A DNA stretch of 64,000 nt from Pseudomonas gingeri (GTDB lineage: Bacteria; Pseudomonadota; Gammaproteobacteria; Pseudomonadales; Pseudomonadaceae), in the NCBI RefSeq assembly GCF_013386115.1, contig NZ_JACAOR010000002.1, positions 245,881 through 309,880 on the forward strand. Direction: 5' to 3'. A model generated the notes under the pieces. It was not told the DNA's origin. It did no database searches and saw only the letters and a list, made by a program, of their open reading frames with translations. Shown here one piece after another: positions 24,570-33,077 of this stretch (position 1 is the first letter of the stretch; every line of letters begins with the position of its first letter). A program made the translations under genes and the position numbers.

Positions 24570-27263
24570 ATGAAAAGCCAACCCGATGTCGCCAATAGAT
24601 TGGCGGCCGAGGTAGTGACGCAACTGCCGGTGCCCTCGCGGCTCGGCATGCTGCGTTTCGAACGGCTGAATGAAGCAAGCTGGGCGCTGTTGTTTCTCGA
24701 TCCCAATTGCGAACGCCAGTTCGGCCTGCCGGCCATCGAACTCTGCGCCCTCGTCGGCTCGCCCTATGCCAGCCTGATGGAGCCGGAAGCGCGTTATCGC
24801 CTGCATGACGCGATCCAGACGCAACTGGTCGACAGCCCGCATTACCTGATCCGCTACACCCTGCACACCGCTCAGGGCCCGTTGACCCTGCTGGAACTCG
24901 GCGAAGCCTACAAACAGCATAACCGCCACCTGTTGCGCGGCTATCTGCTGGTGGTCGAAGGGCTGCTCGGCCAGGAGCCGGGATTGCCCGTGGCCGACCT
25001 GGAGACCCAGAACAGCCGCCTGCAGATCGCCCTCGAACTGAACCAGCGCGCCCAGCAGGAACAACTGCTGCACCTGGACCGCGTGCGTGCCCAGCAGGAC
25101 CTGATCCTGCGCCTGGCCCGCCAGCGCTACAGCCTGAACAACTCGCTGCAGGAAGCCGCCGAGCTGATCACCCGCAGCGCCTGCGACATCTACGAAATCG
25201 ACAGTGCGAGTATCTGGAACCTCGAGGATCAGCGCCTGGTGCCGATCTCCGCCTATCACCGTGCCAGCCAGGAATACGTGCTGCCGGACGTGATCGACGC
25301 GAGCAACTTCCCCGACTACCTGGAAGCCCTGCACACCAGCCGCGCCATTGACGCCCACAACGCCATTCGCGACCCGCGTACCCGGGAGATGGCCGAAAGC
25401 CTGCGGCCCCGCGACACCAATGCCATGCTCGACGCCAGCATCCGTATCGACGGCCAGGTGGTCGGCGTGCTGTGCCTGGAACAGACCGGCCAGACCCGCG
25501 CCTGGCAATCGGATGAAATCGCTTTTGCCGGAGAGCTGGCGGACCAGTTCGCCCAGGTCATCAACAACCACAACCGGCGCACCGCCACCAGCGCCCTGCA
25601 CCTGTTCCAGCGGGCAGTGGAGCAGAGCGCCAACGCCTTCCTGCTGGTCAATTGCGACGGCGTGGTGGAGTACGTCAACCCGAGCTTCACCGCCATCACC
25701 CAGTACAGCACCGAGGAAGTCCACGGCCAGAAACTCTCCGAGCTGCCGGCCCTGGAAAACCTCAGCGAGCTGCTGTTCGACGCACCGTCGAGCCTGGCCA
25801 AGAGCAACAGCTGGCAGGGCGAGTTCAAGAGCCGGCGCAAGAACCTCGAACCCTACTGGGGCCAGTTGTCGATTTCCAAGGTCTACGGTGACAACCGCGA
25901 ACTGACCCACTACATCGGCATCTACGAAGACATCACCCAGACCAAGCTCGCCCAACAACGCATCGAGCGCCTGGCCTACACCGACAACCTGACCAACCTG
26001 GGCAACCGCCCGGCGTTCATCCGCAACCTCGACGAGCGCTTCGCCCGCGACAGCGACTCGCCCATCAGCCTGCTGCTGGTGGATATCGACAACTTCAAGC
26101 GGATCAACGACAGCCTCGGCCACCAGACCGGCGACAAGCTGCTGATCAGCCTGGCCCGGCGCCTGCGCAACAGCCTGAGCCCGAGCGGCAGCCTGGCGCG
26201 CTTTGCCAGCAACGAATTCGCGGTACTGCTGGACGATACCGACCTGGAAACCGGCCAGCAGATCGCCAGCCAGTTGCTGACCACCCTCGACAAGCCGATG
26301 TTCGTCGACAACCAGCTGATCAGCGTCACCGGCTCCGTCGGCCTTGCCAGCGCGCCGTTGCACGGCCGCGACCCGCAGACCCTGATGCGCAACGCCGGCC
26401 TCGCGCTGCACAAGGCCAAGGCCAACGGCAAGCACCAGGTGCAGGTGTTCACCGAAGCGCTGAACGCCGAAGCCAGCTACAAGCTGTTCGTCGAGAACAA
26501 CCTGCGCCGCGCCCTGACCCAGAACGAACTGGACGTGTTCTACCAGCCTAAGCTGTGCCTGCGCAGCGGGCGCCTGCTGGGGATGGAAGCGCTGTTGCGC
26601 TGGAACCATCCGGAAAAAGGCATGATCCGCCCGGACCAGTTCATCAGCGTCGCCGAAGAAACCGGCCTGATCATTCCGATCGGCAAGTGGATCGCCCGCC
26701 AGGCCTGCCGCATGAGCAAGGAACTGACCGCCCGCGGCCTGGGCAACCTGCAGGTGGCGATCAACCTGTCGCCCAAGCAGTTCTCCGATCCGGACCTGGT
26801 GGCGTCCATCGCCAGCATCCTCAAGGAAGAGCAACTGCCGCCGTCGCTGCTGGAGCTGGAACTGACCGAAGGCCTGCTGCTGGAAGCCACCGAAGACACC
26901 CGCCAGCAACTCGACCAGTTGAAAAAGCTCGGCCTGACCCTGGCCATGGACGATTTCGGCACCGGCTACTCGTCCTTGAGCTACCTGAAGAAATTCCCGA
27001 TCGACATCATCAAGATCGACCGCAGCTTCATCCATGAAATCCCGGACAACCAGGACGACATGGAAATCACCTCCGCGGTGATCGCCATGGCCCACAACCT
27101 GAAACTCAAGGTGGTCGCCGAAGGCATCGAGACCTCCGAGCAACTGGCGTTCCTGCGCCGCCACCGTTGCGACGTCGGCCAGGGCTACCTGTTCGACCGG
27201 CCGATCCCCGGAATCGAACTGGTGCGCCAGCTCAAACGCTATCCACGCGGCCCCCTGACCTGA
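24570..27263 (+). CDS. dipA: DipA-like c-di-GMP phosphodiesterase (GAF-PAS-GGDEF-EAL)
   Basis: 897 aa. Order: an N-terminal region with a coiled-coil-like stretch, a GAF-like domain (about 185-340), a PAS domain (about 350-465), a GGDEF domain (about 470-630) and an EAL domain (about 640-890). The GGDEF motif is degenerate, ASNEF near residue 548, so cyclase activity is unlikely. The EAL domain is intact (MEALLRW near 672, DDFGTGYSS near 797), so it should hydrolyse c-di-GMP. Length, domain order, the ASNEF motif and position between aceF and msrA match DipA (PA5017), needed for biofilm dispersion and low c-di-GMP. The start ATG at 24570 has a weak GAG upstream. Confidence 0.92.
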   Translation: MKSQPDVANRLAAEVVTQLPVPSRLGMLRFERLNEASWALLFLDPNCERQFGLPAIELCALVGSPYASLMEPEARYRLHDAIQTQLVDSPHYLIRYTLHTAQGPLTLLELGEAYKQHNRHLLRGYLLVVEGLLGQEPGLPVADLETQNSRLQIALELNQRAQQEQLLHLDRVRAQQDLILRLARQRYSLNNSLQEAAELITRSACDIYEIDSASIWNLEDQRLVPISAYHRASQEYVLPDVIDASNFPDYLEALHTSRAIDAHNAIRDPRTREMAESLRPRDTNAMLDASIRIDGQVVGVLCLEQTGQTRAWQSDEIAFAGELADQFAQVINNHNRRTATSALHLFQRAVEQSANAFLLVNCDGVVEYVNPSFTAITQYSTEEVHGQKLSELPALENLSELLFDAPSSLAKSNSWQGEFKSRRKNLEPYWGQLSISKVYGDNRELTHYIGIYEDITQTKLAQQRIERLAYTDNLTNLGNRPAFIRNLDERFARDSDSPISLLLVDIDNFKRINDSLGHQTGDKLLISLARRLRNSLSPSGSLARFASNEFAVLLDDTDLETGQQIASQLLTTLDKPMFVDNQLISVTGSVGLASAPLHGRDPQTLMRNAGLALHKAKANGKHQVQVFTEALNAEASYKLFVENNLRRALTQNELDVFYQPKLCLRSGRLLGMEALLRWNHPEKGMIRPDQFISVAEETGLIIPIGKWIARQACRMSKELTARGLGNLQVAINLSPKQFSDPDLVASIASILKEEQLPPSLLELELTEGLLLEATEDTRQQLDQLKKLGLTLAMDDFGTGYSSLSYLKKFPIDIIKIDRSFIHEIPDNQDDMEITSAVIAMAHNLKLKVVAEGIETSEQLAFLRRHRCDVGQGYLFDRPIPGIELVRQLKRYPRGPLT

Positions 27264-27342
27264 CAGCGCTGTAACACTCGGGCACACTGTCGGTCTATTT
27301 CATAGTTACAGCTCATTTCAACCTGACTGAGAGGACTGCGAC

Positions 27343-27990
27343 ATGGTCTTGCGCTCGGAAATCCTGGTGAACAAAAACGTGCTCCCTACCAAAGAACAAG
27401 CTCTGCCTGGCCGCGAAACCCCTATCGCGGTTCCGGACAAACATTTCGTCAATGGCAACCCGCTGCTGGGCCCCTTCCCCGGCAACGTGGAATTCGCGAT
27501 CTTCGGCCTGGGCTGCTTCTGGGGCGCGGAGCGGCGCTTCTGGCAGCGCGCGGGCGTCTACAGCACGTCGGTGGGCTACGCCGGCGGCTACACGCCGAAC
27601 CCTACCTACGAAGAAGTCTGCTCGGGCCTGACCGGCCACAGCGAGGTGGTGCTGGTGGTCTACGAGCCGGAAATCGTCAGCTATGAAGAACTGCTGGCAC
27701 TGTTCTGGGAACTGCACGATCCGACCCAGGGCATGCGCCAGGGCAACGATATCGGCACCCAGTACCGCTCGGTGATCTATGCCACCAAGCCGGAACAACT
27801 GGAAGCGGCGCTGAAGAGCAAGCAGGTGTTCCAGGCCGAACTGAGCAAGGCCGGCCACGGCAGCATCACCACGGAAATCGACGAGGCGCCGACTTTCTTC
27901 TACGCCGAGGCCTATCACCAGCAGTATCTGGCGAAGAACCCCGAAGGCTATTGCGGGATCCGCGGCACGGGCGTGACCTGCCCGATCTGA
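27343..27990 (+). CDS. msrA: MsrA, peptide methionine-(S)-sulfoxide reductase
   Basis: 215 aa. The catalytic motif GCFWG is near residue 57 and the family signature [10 protein letters not shown] near 100; recycling cysteines lie near the C-terminus (GYCGI and VTCPI). It repairs methionine-S-sulfoxide in proteins using thioredoxin. ATG at 27343 is preceded by GAGAGGACT. The N-terminal 45 residues are of the long form typical of Pseudomonas. It has its own 79-bp gap after dipA. Confidence 0.97.
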   Translation: MVLRSEILVNKNVLPTKEQALPGRETPIAVPDKHFVNGNPLLGPFPGNVEFAIFGLGCFWGAERRFWQRAGVYSTSVGYAGGYTPNPTYEEVCSGLTGHSEVVLVVYEPEIVSYEELLALFWELHDPTQGMRQGNDIGTQYRSVIYATKPEQLEAALKSKQVFQAELSKAGHGSITTEIDEAPTFFYAEAYHQQYLAKNPEGYCGIRGTGVTCPI

Positions 27991-28002
27991 TGACAGCGCT
28001 CC

Positions 28003-28104
28003 CTTGTGGGAGCCGCCTTGCCGGCGATAGCGCTCTTGCTATCGCCGAAGATCCGGGGTGGATGGCCGCCTTCGGCGGATCGCCAGCAAGCCGGCTCCTA
28101 CAAG
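28003..28104. repeat. Inverted REP pair (REPIN/BIME) between msrA and rlmJ
   Basis: A REP-like unit beginning TTGTGGGAGCCGCCTTGCCG near 28004 is followed by an inverted copy ending CAAGCCGGCTCCTACAAG at 28104. Inside are two further hairpins (GCGATAG/CTATCGC near 28024-28045 and GCCGCC/GGCGG near 28065-28078). Such extragenic palindromes are scattered in Pseudomonas genomes and are moved by RAYT proteins. This one lies between the convergent msrA and rlmJ genes, the usual site, and may act as a transcription stop or mRNA stabiliser. Confidence 0.85.
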
Positions 28105-28155
28105 GTGGGAGGTGTTTTCAGTATTTGGGTGAACACCCAAGAGCGCAAATGCCAC

Positions 28156-28992
28156 TCACTCGGCAATCAGCCAGTCCATCCGCCAGTCGCCCTGGGTCTG
28201 ACCCAGCTTCTGCGCCAGCCATGGCAACAATTCGCGCAACTCTTCTTCCAGGCCCCACGGTGGGTTGGCGATCGCCAGGCCCGAGCCATTGAGGCTTGCC
28301 GGCGTATCCAGCGGATGCACCAGCAGCTCCACCCGCAGCAACTTCGGCGCCCCGGTGCCGGCCAGGTCCTGGTAGAAACGCTTGAGGGCGCGCTGGTCCT
28401 TGATCGGATACCAGATCGCCGCCACGGTCTGACGCATACGGCCAATGGCTTCCTTCAGCGACGCGGCACAACGCTGCATCTCGTCCAGTTGCTCGAACGG
28501 CGGATCGATCAGCAGCACCGCGCGCTTTTCCGGCACCGGCAACAGCGCCCGCGCAACATGCCAGCCTTCGCCCAGGTGCACCGCCACACGCCGGTCGCCC
28601 TTCATGTTGTCCTTGAGCAGCTTGCCGTCTTCCGGGTGCTTTTCATTGAGCAGCACACGGTCCTGGGCCCGGCTCAGGCGCCGCGCCAGTTCCGGCGAGC
28701 CGGGGTAATAGCGCAACTCGCCATCCGGGTTCATCTCGTGCAGCACGCGCAGGTAATCGGCGGTTACCGCGGGCAGGTCCTGCTCGCCCCACAAGCGGGC
28801 GATCCCCTCCAGGTATTCGCCGGTGCGGCTGGCCTGGTCGCCCTTGAGGTCATACAGGCCGATGCCGGCATGGCTGTCGAGGTAGGCGAACGGCTGTTCC
28901 TTGCGCGCCATCAGGGCGATCAGGCGGGTCAGGACCAGGTGTTTCAAGACGTCGGCGTGATTGCCGGCGTGGAAGGCGTGACGGTAGTTCAT
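28156..28992 (-). CDS. rlmJ: RlmJ, 23S rRNA (adenine2030-N6)-methyltransferase
   Basis: About 278 aa, close to E. coli RlmJ. It starts MNYRHAFHAGNHADVLKH at 28992; the reading frame is open to 29034 but the extension has no support. Motif IV is LIDPPFEQLDE near residue 164, the DPPF variant used by N6-adenine methyltransferases of this family, and the SAM-binding region begins YLDSHAGIGLYDL near 41. It methylates A2030 of 23S rRNA. It is convergent with msrA and divergent from the DUF2165 gene. Confidence 0.93.
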   Translation of the reverse strand: MNYRHAFHAGNHADVLKHLVLTRLIALMARKEQPFAYLDSHAGIGLYDLKGDQASRTGEYLEGIARLWGEQDLPAVTADYLRVLHEMNPDGELRYYPGSPELARRLSRAQDRVLLNEKHPEDGKLLKDNMKGDRRVAVHLGEGWHVARALLPVPEKRAVLLIDPPFEQLDEMQRCAASLKEAIGRMRQTVAAIWYPIKDQRALKRFYQDLAGTGAPKLLRVELLVHPLDTPASLNGSGLAIANPPWGLEEELRELLPWLAQKLGQTQGDWRMDWLIAE

Positions 28993-29139
28993 GGCGACTC
29001 CTGCGAAGGAGGCGAAGTTTACCTTGTGGTCCACCCGCCGTCAGGTCGCAACGTACAAACGGCAGGGTCGGGCGCTGACATATTTCCCGCCATCGGCCGT
29101 GCTAACGTCCCTTTCCCGCCCACGAAGGACCCGAAAACA

Positions 29140-29634
29140 ATGACCGTCCGCTACGCCAAGATCGTCCTGAGCCTCGCCCTTGCCGCCTTCGCCTTTATGG
29201 TCACCTTCAACAACGTCACCGACTATGGCTCCAACTTCGCCTTCGTCAGTCATGTGCTGAGCATGGACACCACCTTCGCGCACAATGCCGCGATGTACCG
29301 TGCGATCACCACCCCGCTGCTGTGGCACGCGGCCTACTGGCTGATCATCTTCGGCGAGGGCCTGACCGCGGTGCTGCTGGCCGCGGGCGCACTGTCCCTG
29401 TGGCGAGCGCGCAAGGCCGATGCCGCCAGCTTCGACCGGGCAAAGAAAGGGGTCATCGCTGGCGCTACCGTGGGTTTCCTGGTCTGGTTCTTCGGTTTCA
29501 TGGTGGTCGGCGGCGAATGGTTCCTGATGTGGCAATCGCAGATCTGGAATGGCCAGGAAGGCGCCTTCAGGTTCTACATGGCCGTGCTCGGTGTACTGAT
29601 CTTCGTCAATCAGGCGGACAACGAGCCGGCTTGA
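29140..29634 (+). CDS. DUF2165 small integral membrane protein
   Basis: 164 aa. At least four hydrophobic segments are visible: about 5-25, 60-90, 108-125 and 142-155. The middle carries EWFLMWQSQIWNGQEGAF, characteristic of DUF2165 proteins. The function is unknown. The ATG at 29140 gives the usual DUF2165 N-terminus (MTVRYAKIVLSLALAAF); the open frame extends far upstream but overlaps rlmJ antisense. It appears to be a single-gene unit. Confidence 0.8.
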   Translation: MTVRYAKIVLSLALAAFAFMVTFNNVTDYGSNFAFVSHVLSMDTTFAHNAAMYRAITTPLLWHAAYWLIIFGEGLTAVLLAAGALSLWRARKADAASFDRAKKGVIAGATVGFLVWFFGFMVVGGEWFLMWQSQIWNGQEGAFRFYMAVLGVLIFVNQADNEPA

Positions 29635-29655
29635 GCCAGGTCACTTGCCGACCAG

Positions 29656-29678
29656 GCGCCAGTATCGGACACTGGCGC
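29656..29678. other. Hairpin between DUF2165 gene and metY
   Basis: GCGCCAGT (29656-29663) and ACTGGCGC (29671-29678) form an 8-bp stem with a 7-base loop. There is no T-run. It could end the DUF2165 transcript. I found no match to a known SAM or SAH riboswitch in the metY leader. Confidence 0.4.
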
Positions 29679-29805
29679 ACCGGCTTGCGGTCCGACAACG
29701 GGTACAGGACCCGGAGGTCATTGGCGACTCAGACACACGAGACCATTAAGCGACCGCAACTGCCTGGCAGTGCTCATTAATGGAATTTCACTGAGTCGAG
29801 ACTTT

Positions 29806-31074
29806 ATGAAAGACGCAACGATTGCGCTCCATCACGGTTTCAAGTCGGACCCGACCACCAAGGCCGTAGCCGTACCCATCTACCAGAACGTCGCCTTCGA
29901 ATTCGATAACGCCCAGCACGGCGCCGACCTGTTCAACCTGGATGTACCGGGCAATATCTACACCCGGATCATGAACCCCACCAACGATGTGCTGGAACAA
30001 CGCCTGGCAGCCCTCGAAGGCGGGATCGCCGGACTGGCCGTGTCCGCCGGCAGCGCGGCGATTCACTACGCGATCCAGACCCTGACCCGGGCCGGCGACA
30101 ATATCGTTTCCACGCCACAGCTGTATGGCGGCACCTACACCCTCTTCGCCCACCTGTTGCCGAGCTTCGGCGTCGAGGTCCGTTTCGCCCGCGATGACTC
30201 CGCCGCAGCCATCGCCGAACTGATCGACGAGAATACCAAGCTGGTCTATTGCGAAAGCATCGGCAATCCGGCGGGCAATATCGTCGATCTCGAACGCTTC
30301 GCCGAGGTAGCCCACGCCCACGGCGTACCGCTGATGGTCGACAACACCGTGGCGACGCCGATCCTGTGCAAACCGATCCAGTTCGGTGCCGATATCGTCG
30401 TGCACTCGGTGACCAAGTACGTCGGCGGACATGGCAACTCCCTGGGCGGGGTGATCGTCGATGCCGGGACCTTCCCCTGGGCCGACCATCCGGAAAAATT
30501 CCCCGGCCTCAATACCCCGGAAGCCGCCTATCACGGCGTGGTCTATACGGAAAAGTTCGGCCCGGCGGCCTTTATCGCCCGCGCCCGGACAGTCCCGCTG
30601 CGCAACACCGGCGCCGCACTGGCGCCGATGAACGCCTTCCTGCTGCTGCAGGGCCTGGAAACCCTCGCCTTGCGCATGGAGCGACATACCGACAACGCAC
30701 TCGAGGTGGCGCAATTCCTCAAGGCCCACGACCAGGTCGCCTGGGTCAGCTATGCCGGCCTGCAGGACCACCCCCACCATGAGCTGGCGCTCAAGTACAT
30801 GAAGGGCAAGCCTTCGGCGATTCTGTCGTTCGGGCTCAAGGGCGGATACGAAGCCGGCGTGCGCTTCTACGATGCCCTGCAGATCTTCAAGCGCCTGGTG
30901 AATATCGGCGACGCCAAGTCCCTGGCCTGCCACCCGGCCTCCACCACCCACCGGCAAATGAACGCTGCGGAACAGGCCAAGGCCGGGGTGAAGCCGGAGA
31001 TGATTCGCCTGTCGGTCGGCATCGAGGCGATCGAGGATCTCCTCGAAGACCTGCAACAGGCATTGCGCGCCTGA
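29806..31074 (+). CDS. metY: MetY, O-acetyl(succinyl)homoserine sulfhydrylase
   Basis: 422 aa, PLP-dependent Cys/Met-metabolism enzyme. The PLP lysine lies in SVTKYVGGHGNS near residue 206. Other family marks are YTRIMNPTNDVLEQRLAALE near 52 and the C-terminal SLACHPASTTHRQM. The long form (over 420 aa) is typical of the O-acetylhomoserine aminocarboxypropyltransferase (PA5025 type), which uses sulfide to make homocysteine. I chose the ATG at 29806 (MKDATIALHHGF) over the open frame from 29770 because family proteins start here. Confidence 0.95.
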   Translation: MKDATIALHHGFKSDPTTKAVAVPIYQNVAFEFDNAQHGADLFNLDVPGNIYTRIMNPTNDVLEQRLAALEGGIAGLAVSAGSAAIHYAIQTLTRAGDNIVSTPQLYGGTYTLFAHLLPSFGVEVRFARDDSAAAIAELIDENTKLVYCESIGNPAGNIVDLERFAEVAHAHGVPLMVDNTVATPILCKPIQFGADIVVHSVTKYVGGHGNSLGGVIVDAGTFPWADHPEKFPGLNTPEAAYHGVVYTEKFGPAAFIARARTVPLRNTGAALAPMNAFLLLQGLETLALRMERHTDNALEVAQFLKAHDQVAWVSYAGLQDHPHHELALKYMKGKPSAILSFGLKGGYEAGVRFYDALQIFKRLVNIGDAKSLACHPASTTHRQMNAAEQAKAGVKPEMIRLSVGIEAIEDLLEDLQQALRA

Positions 31075-31081
31075 AACAAAA

Positions 31082-31107
31082 CGGCCCGTCTCCAGGGAGA
31101 CGGGCCG
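31082..31107. terminator. Bidirectional terminator between metY and putP
   Basis: CGGCCCGTCTC (31082-31092) and GAGACGGGCCG (31097-31107) form an 11-bp perfect stem with a 4-base loop. On the minus strand TTTTGTTTC follows, so it should stop putP transcription well and probably serves metY too. Confidence 0.85.
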
Positions 31108-31135
31108 CTTGCCGATCAGTGAACGTTCAGTGCGA

Positions 31136-32620
31136 TCAGTGTTCCTGGCGGAACTGTTTCTCTGCCGCGTCGAAACGCTGCAACATCAGCGCCGAAGGCT
31201 TGCCCATCTTGCTGACGATATAGATCGCGATGCTGGCGAACAGGAAGCCCGGGATGATTTCGTACAGCCCCAGCAGATTGAAGTGCTTCCAGACGATCAC
31301 CGTGATCGCGCCGACCAGGATCCCGGCCAGGGCGCCATTACGGGTCATGTCCTTCCAGATCACCGAAATCAGGACAACCGGGCCGAAGGCGGCACCGAAG
31401 CCCGCCCAGGCATAACTCACCAGGCCCAGTACGCGGTTTTCCGGATTCGCCGCCAGCGCGATGGCAATCACCGCCACCAGCAGTACCATCGCCCGGCCAA
31501 CCCAGACCAGCTCACGCTGGGAGGCAGACTTGCGCAGGAAGGTCTTGTAGAAGTCTTCGGTCAGCGCGCTGGAGCACACCAGCAACTGGCAGCTCAGGGT
31601 ACTCATCACCGCGGCCAGGATCGCCGACAGCAGTACACCGGCGATCCATGGGTTGAAGAGGATTTTCGCCAGTTCGATAAACACCCGCTCATGGTTTTCG
31701 CTGACCGGACCGGCCACATCGGGATGCGCCGAGAAATAGGCGATACCGAAGAAGCCCACGGCCACCGTGCCGCCCAGGCACAGGATCATCCAGGTCATCG
31801 AGATGCGACGGGCGTTGGCGATCGACTTGACCGAATCCGCGGCCATGAAGCGCGCCAGGATGTGCGGCTGGCCGAAGTAGCCCAGGCCCCAGCCCATCAG
31901 CGAGATGATGCCGATGAAGGTGGTGTTCTTGAGCATGTCGAAATTGCCCGGATCCTTGGCTTCGATCGCCAGGAAGGTGGTATCGACACCACCGGTGGCC
32001 AGCAGCACGATGATCGGCGTGAGAATCAGCGCGAAGATCATCAGCGTGGCCTGCACGGTATCGGTCCAGCTCACCGCCAGGAAACCACCGACGAAGGTGT
32101 AGGCGATGGTCGCCGCCGCGCCGGCCCACAGCGCGGTGCCATAGGACATGCCGAAGGTACTTTCGAACAGGCGCGCACCGGCGACGATGCCCGAGGCGCA
32201 GTAGATGGTGAAGAACACCAGGATCACCACCGCGGCGATGATCCGCAGCACGCCGCTGTGGTCCTCGAAGCGGCTGGAGAAGTAATCCGGCAGGGTCAGC
32301 GCATCGCCGTTGTGCTCGGTCTGTACCCGCAGGCGACCGGCGACGAACAGCCAGTTCAGGTAGGCCCCGACGATCAGGCCGATGGCGATCCAGCTTTCCG
32401 ACAGACCGGACATGTAGATGGCGCCCGGCAGGCCCATCAACAACCAGCCACTCATGTCGGAAGCACCGGCCGAAAGCGCGGTCACCACACTACCGAGGCT
32501 GCGGCCACCGAGAATGTAGTCGGAAAGATTGTTGGTGGAGCGATAGGCCATCAGACCGATCAGCACCATGGCAGCGATATAGATCACAAAGGTGATCAGG
32601 GTTGGGTTGCTTACACTCAT
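31136..32620 (-). CDS. putP: PutP, sodium/proline symporter
   Basis: 494 aa, sodium:solute symporter family, about 13 membrane segments. SLGSVVTALSAGASDMSGWL near residues 41-60 is the PutP signature carrying Na+-binding and substrate residues. The middle GLGYFGQPHILARFMA is also typical. It imports proline with Na+ for PutA. It is divergent from putA across a 457-bp region with five GTTGCA motifs, so both genes are likely repressed by PutA when proline is absent. Confidence 0.96.
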   Translation of the reverse strand: MSVSNPTLITFVIYIAAMVLIGLMAYRSTNNLSDYILGGRSLGSVVTALSAGASDMSGWLLMGLPGAIYMSGLSESWIAIGLIVGAYLNWLFVAGRLRVQTEHNGDALTLPDYFSSRFEDHSGVLRIIAAVVILVFFTIYCASGIVAGARLFESTFGMSYGTALWAGAAATIAYTFVGGFLAVSWTDTVQATLMIFALILTPIIVLLATGGVDTTFLAIEAKDPGNFDMLKNTTFIGIISLMGWGLGYFGQPHILARFMAADSVKSIANARRISMTWMILCLGGTVAVGFFGIAYFSAHPDVAGPVSENHERVFIELAKILFNPWIAGVLLSAILAAVMSTLSCQLLVCSSALTEDFYKTFLRKSASQRELVWVGRAMVLLVAVIAIALAANPENRVLGLVSYAWAGFGAAFGPVVLISVIWKDMTRNGALAGILVGAITVIVWKHFNLLGLYEIIPGFLFASIAIYIVSKMGKPSALMLQRFDAAEKQFRQEH

Positions 32621-33077
32621 TCAAAAGCCCTGGCATTGTTTTTATTTAGCGGCGGCCCGCGACCGACACTTATGACGACTGTCTGTCAGACGGCTGAGCG
32701 GGCCGGGCATTTATGACTGATATTTCCCCAGGAAAACCATCAGCCGATGACCCCGCTTGTAGGAGGTTGCACCTTGGTCGCGCATGCTATTAAACATAAC
32801 AAACAAGGTGCAACCTGTTTTACCCGTTTAAGTTGCACCTTTGGACATTTCCACCTTTTCCGACTGTTTCTTGCTCCTTTTCGGAGCAAAAAGCCTGGCA
32901 CTGATAATTAAAAGGCTTCAAATCAGGGCAAAGGCCGGCAACCGGAAAAATTTTCCCGATCACGATCGGTTTTTTCCGCCGAAAAAAGGGTTGCACCCGG
33001 TTGCACCTTGACTATCCCGAAGCTAATCTTGCTGCCAGCTGATGCCACGCCGTCGTGGCAACCATGAGGATAAGAAA
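32621..33077. promoter_or_regulatory. Divergent putP/putA control region with five PutA-type GTTGCA sites
   Basis: No gene is supported in these 457 bp. GTTGCA, the core recognised by the PutA ribbon-helix-helix domain in E. coli, occurs at 32766-32771, 32832-32837, 32990-32995 and 33000-33005 (plus strand) and as TGCAAC at 32809-32814. Most have the longer form GGTTGCACCTT. Three sites cluster towards putP and two sit about 75 bp upstream of the putA start. The segment between (about 32840-32990) is AT-rich and should contain promoter elements. Confidence 0.8.

Noticed and set aside
24567..27287. 906-codon minus-strand frame opposite dipA
   Set aside because: Antisense shadow; the plus strand has full GAF-PAS-GGDEF-EAL architecture.
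28003..28104. Repeats as a CRISPR array
   Set aside because: Only two inverted REP units with hairpins; no regular direct repeats or spacers, and no cas genes anywhere in the window.
29635..29805. SAM/SAH riboswitch in the metY leader
   Set aside because: Only a simple hairpin without conserved riboswitch core bases; not supported.
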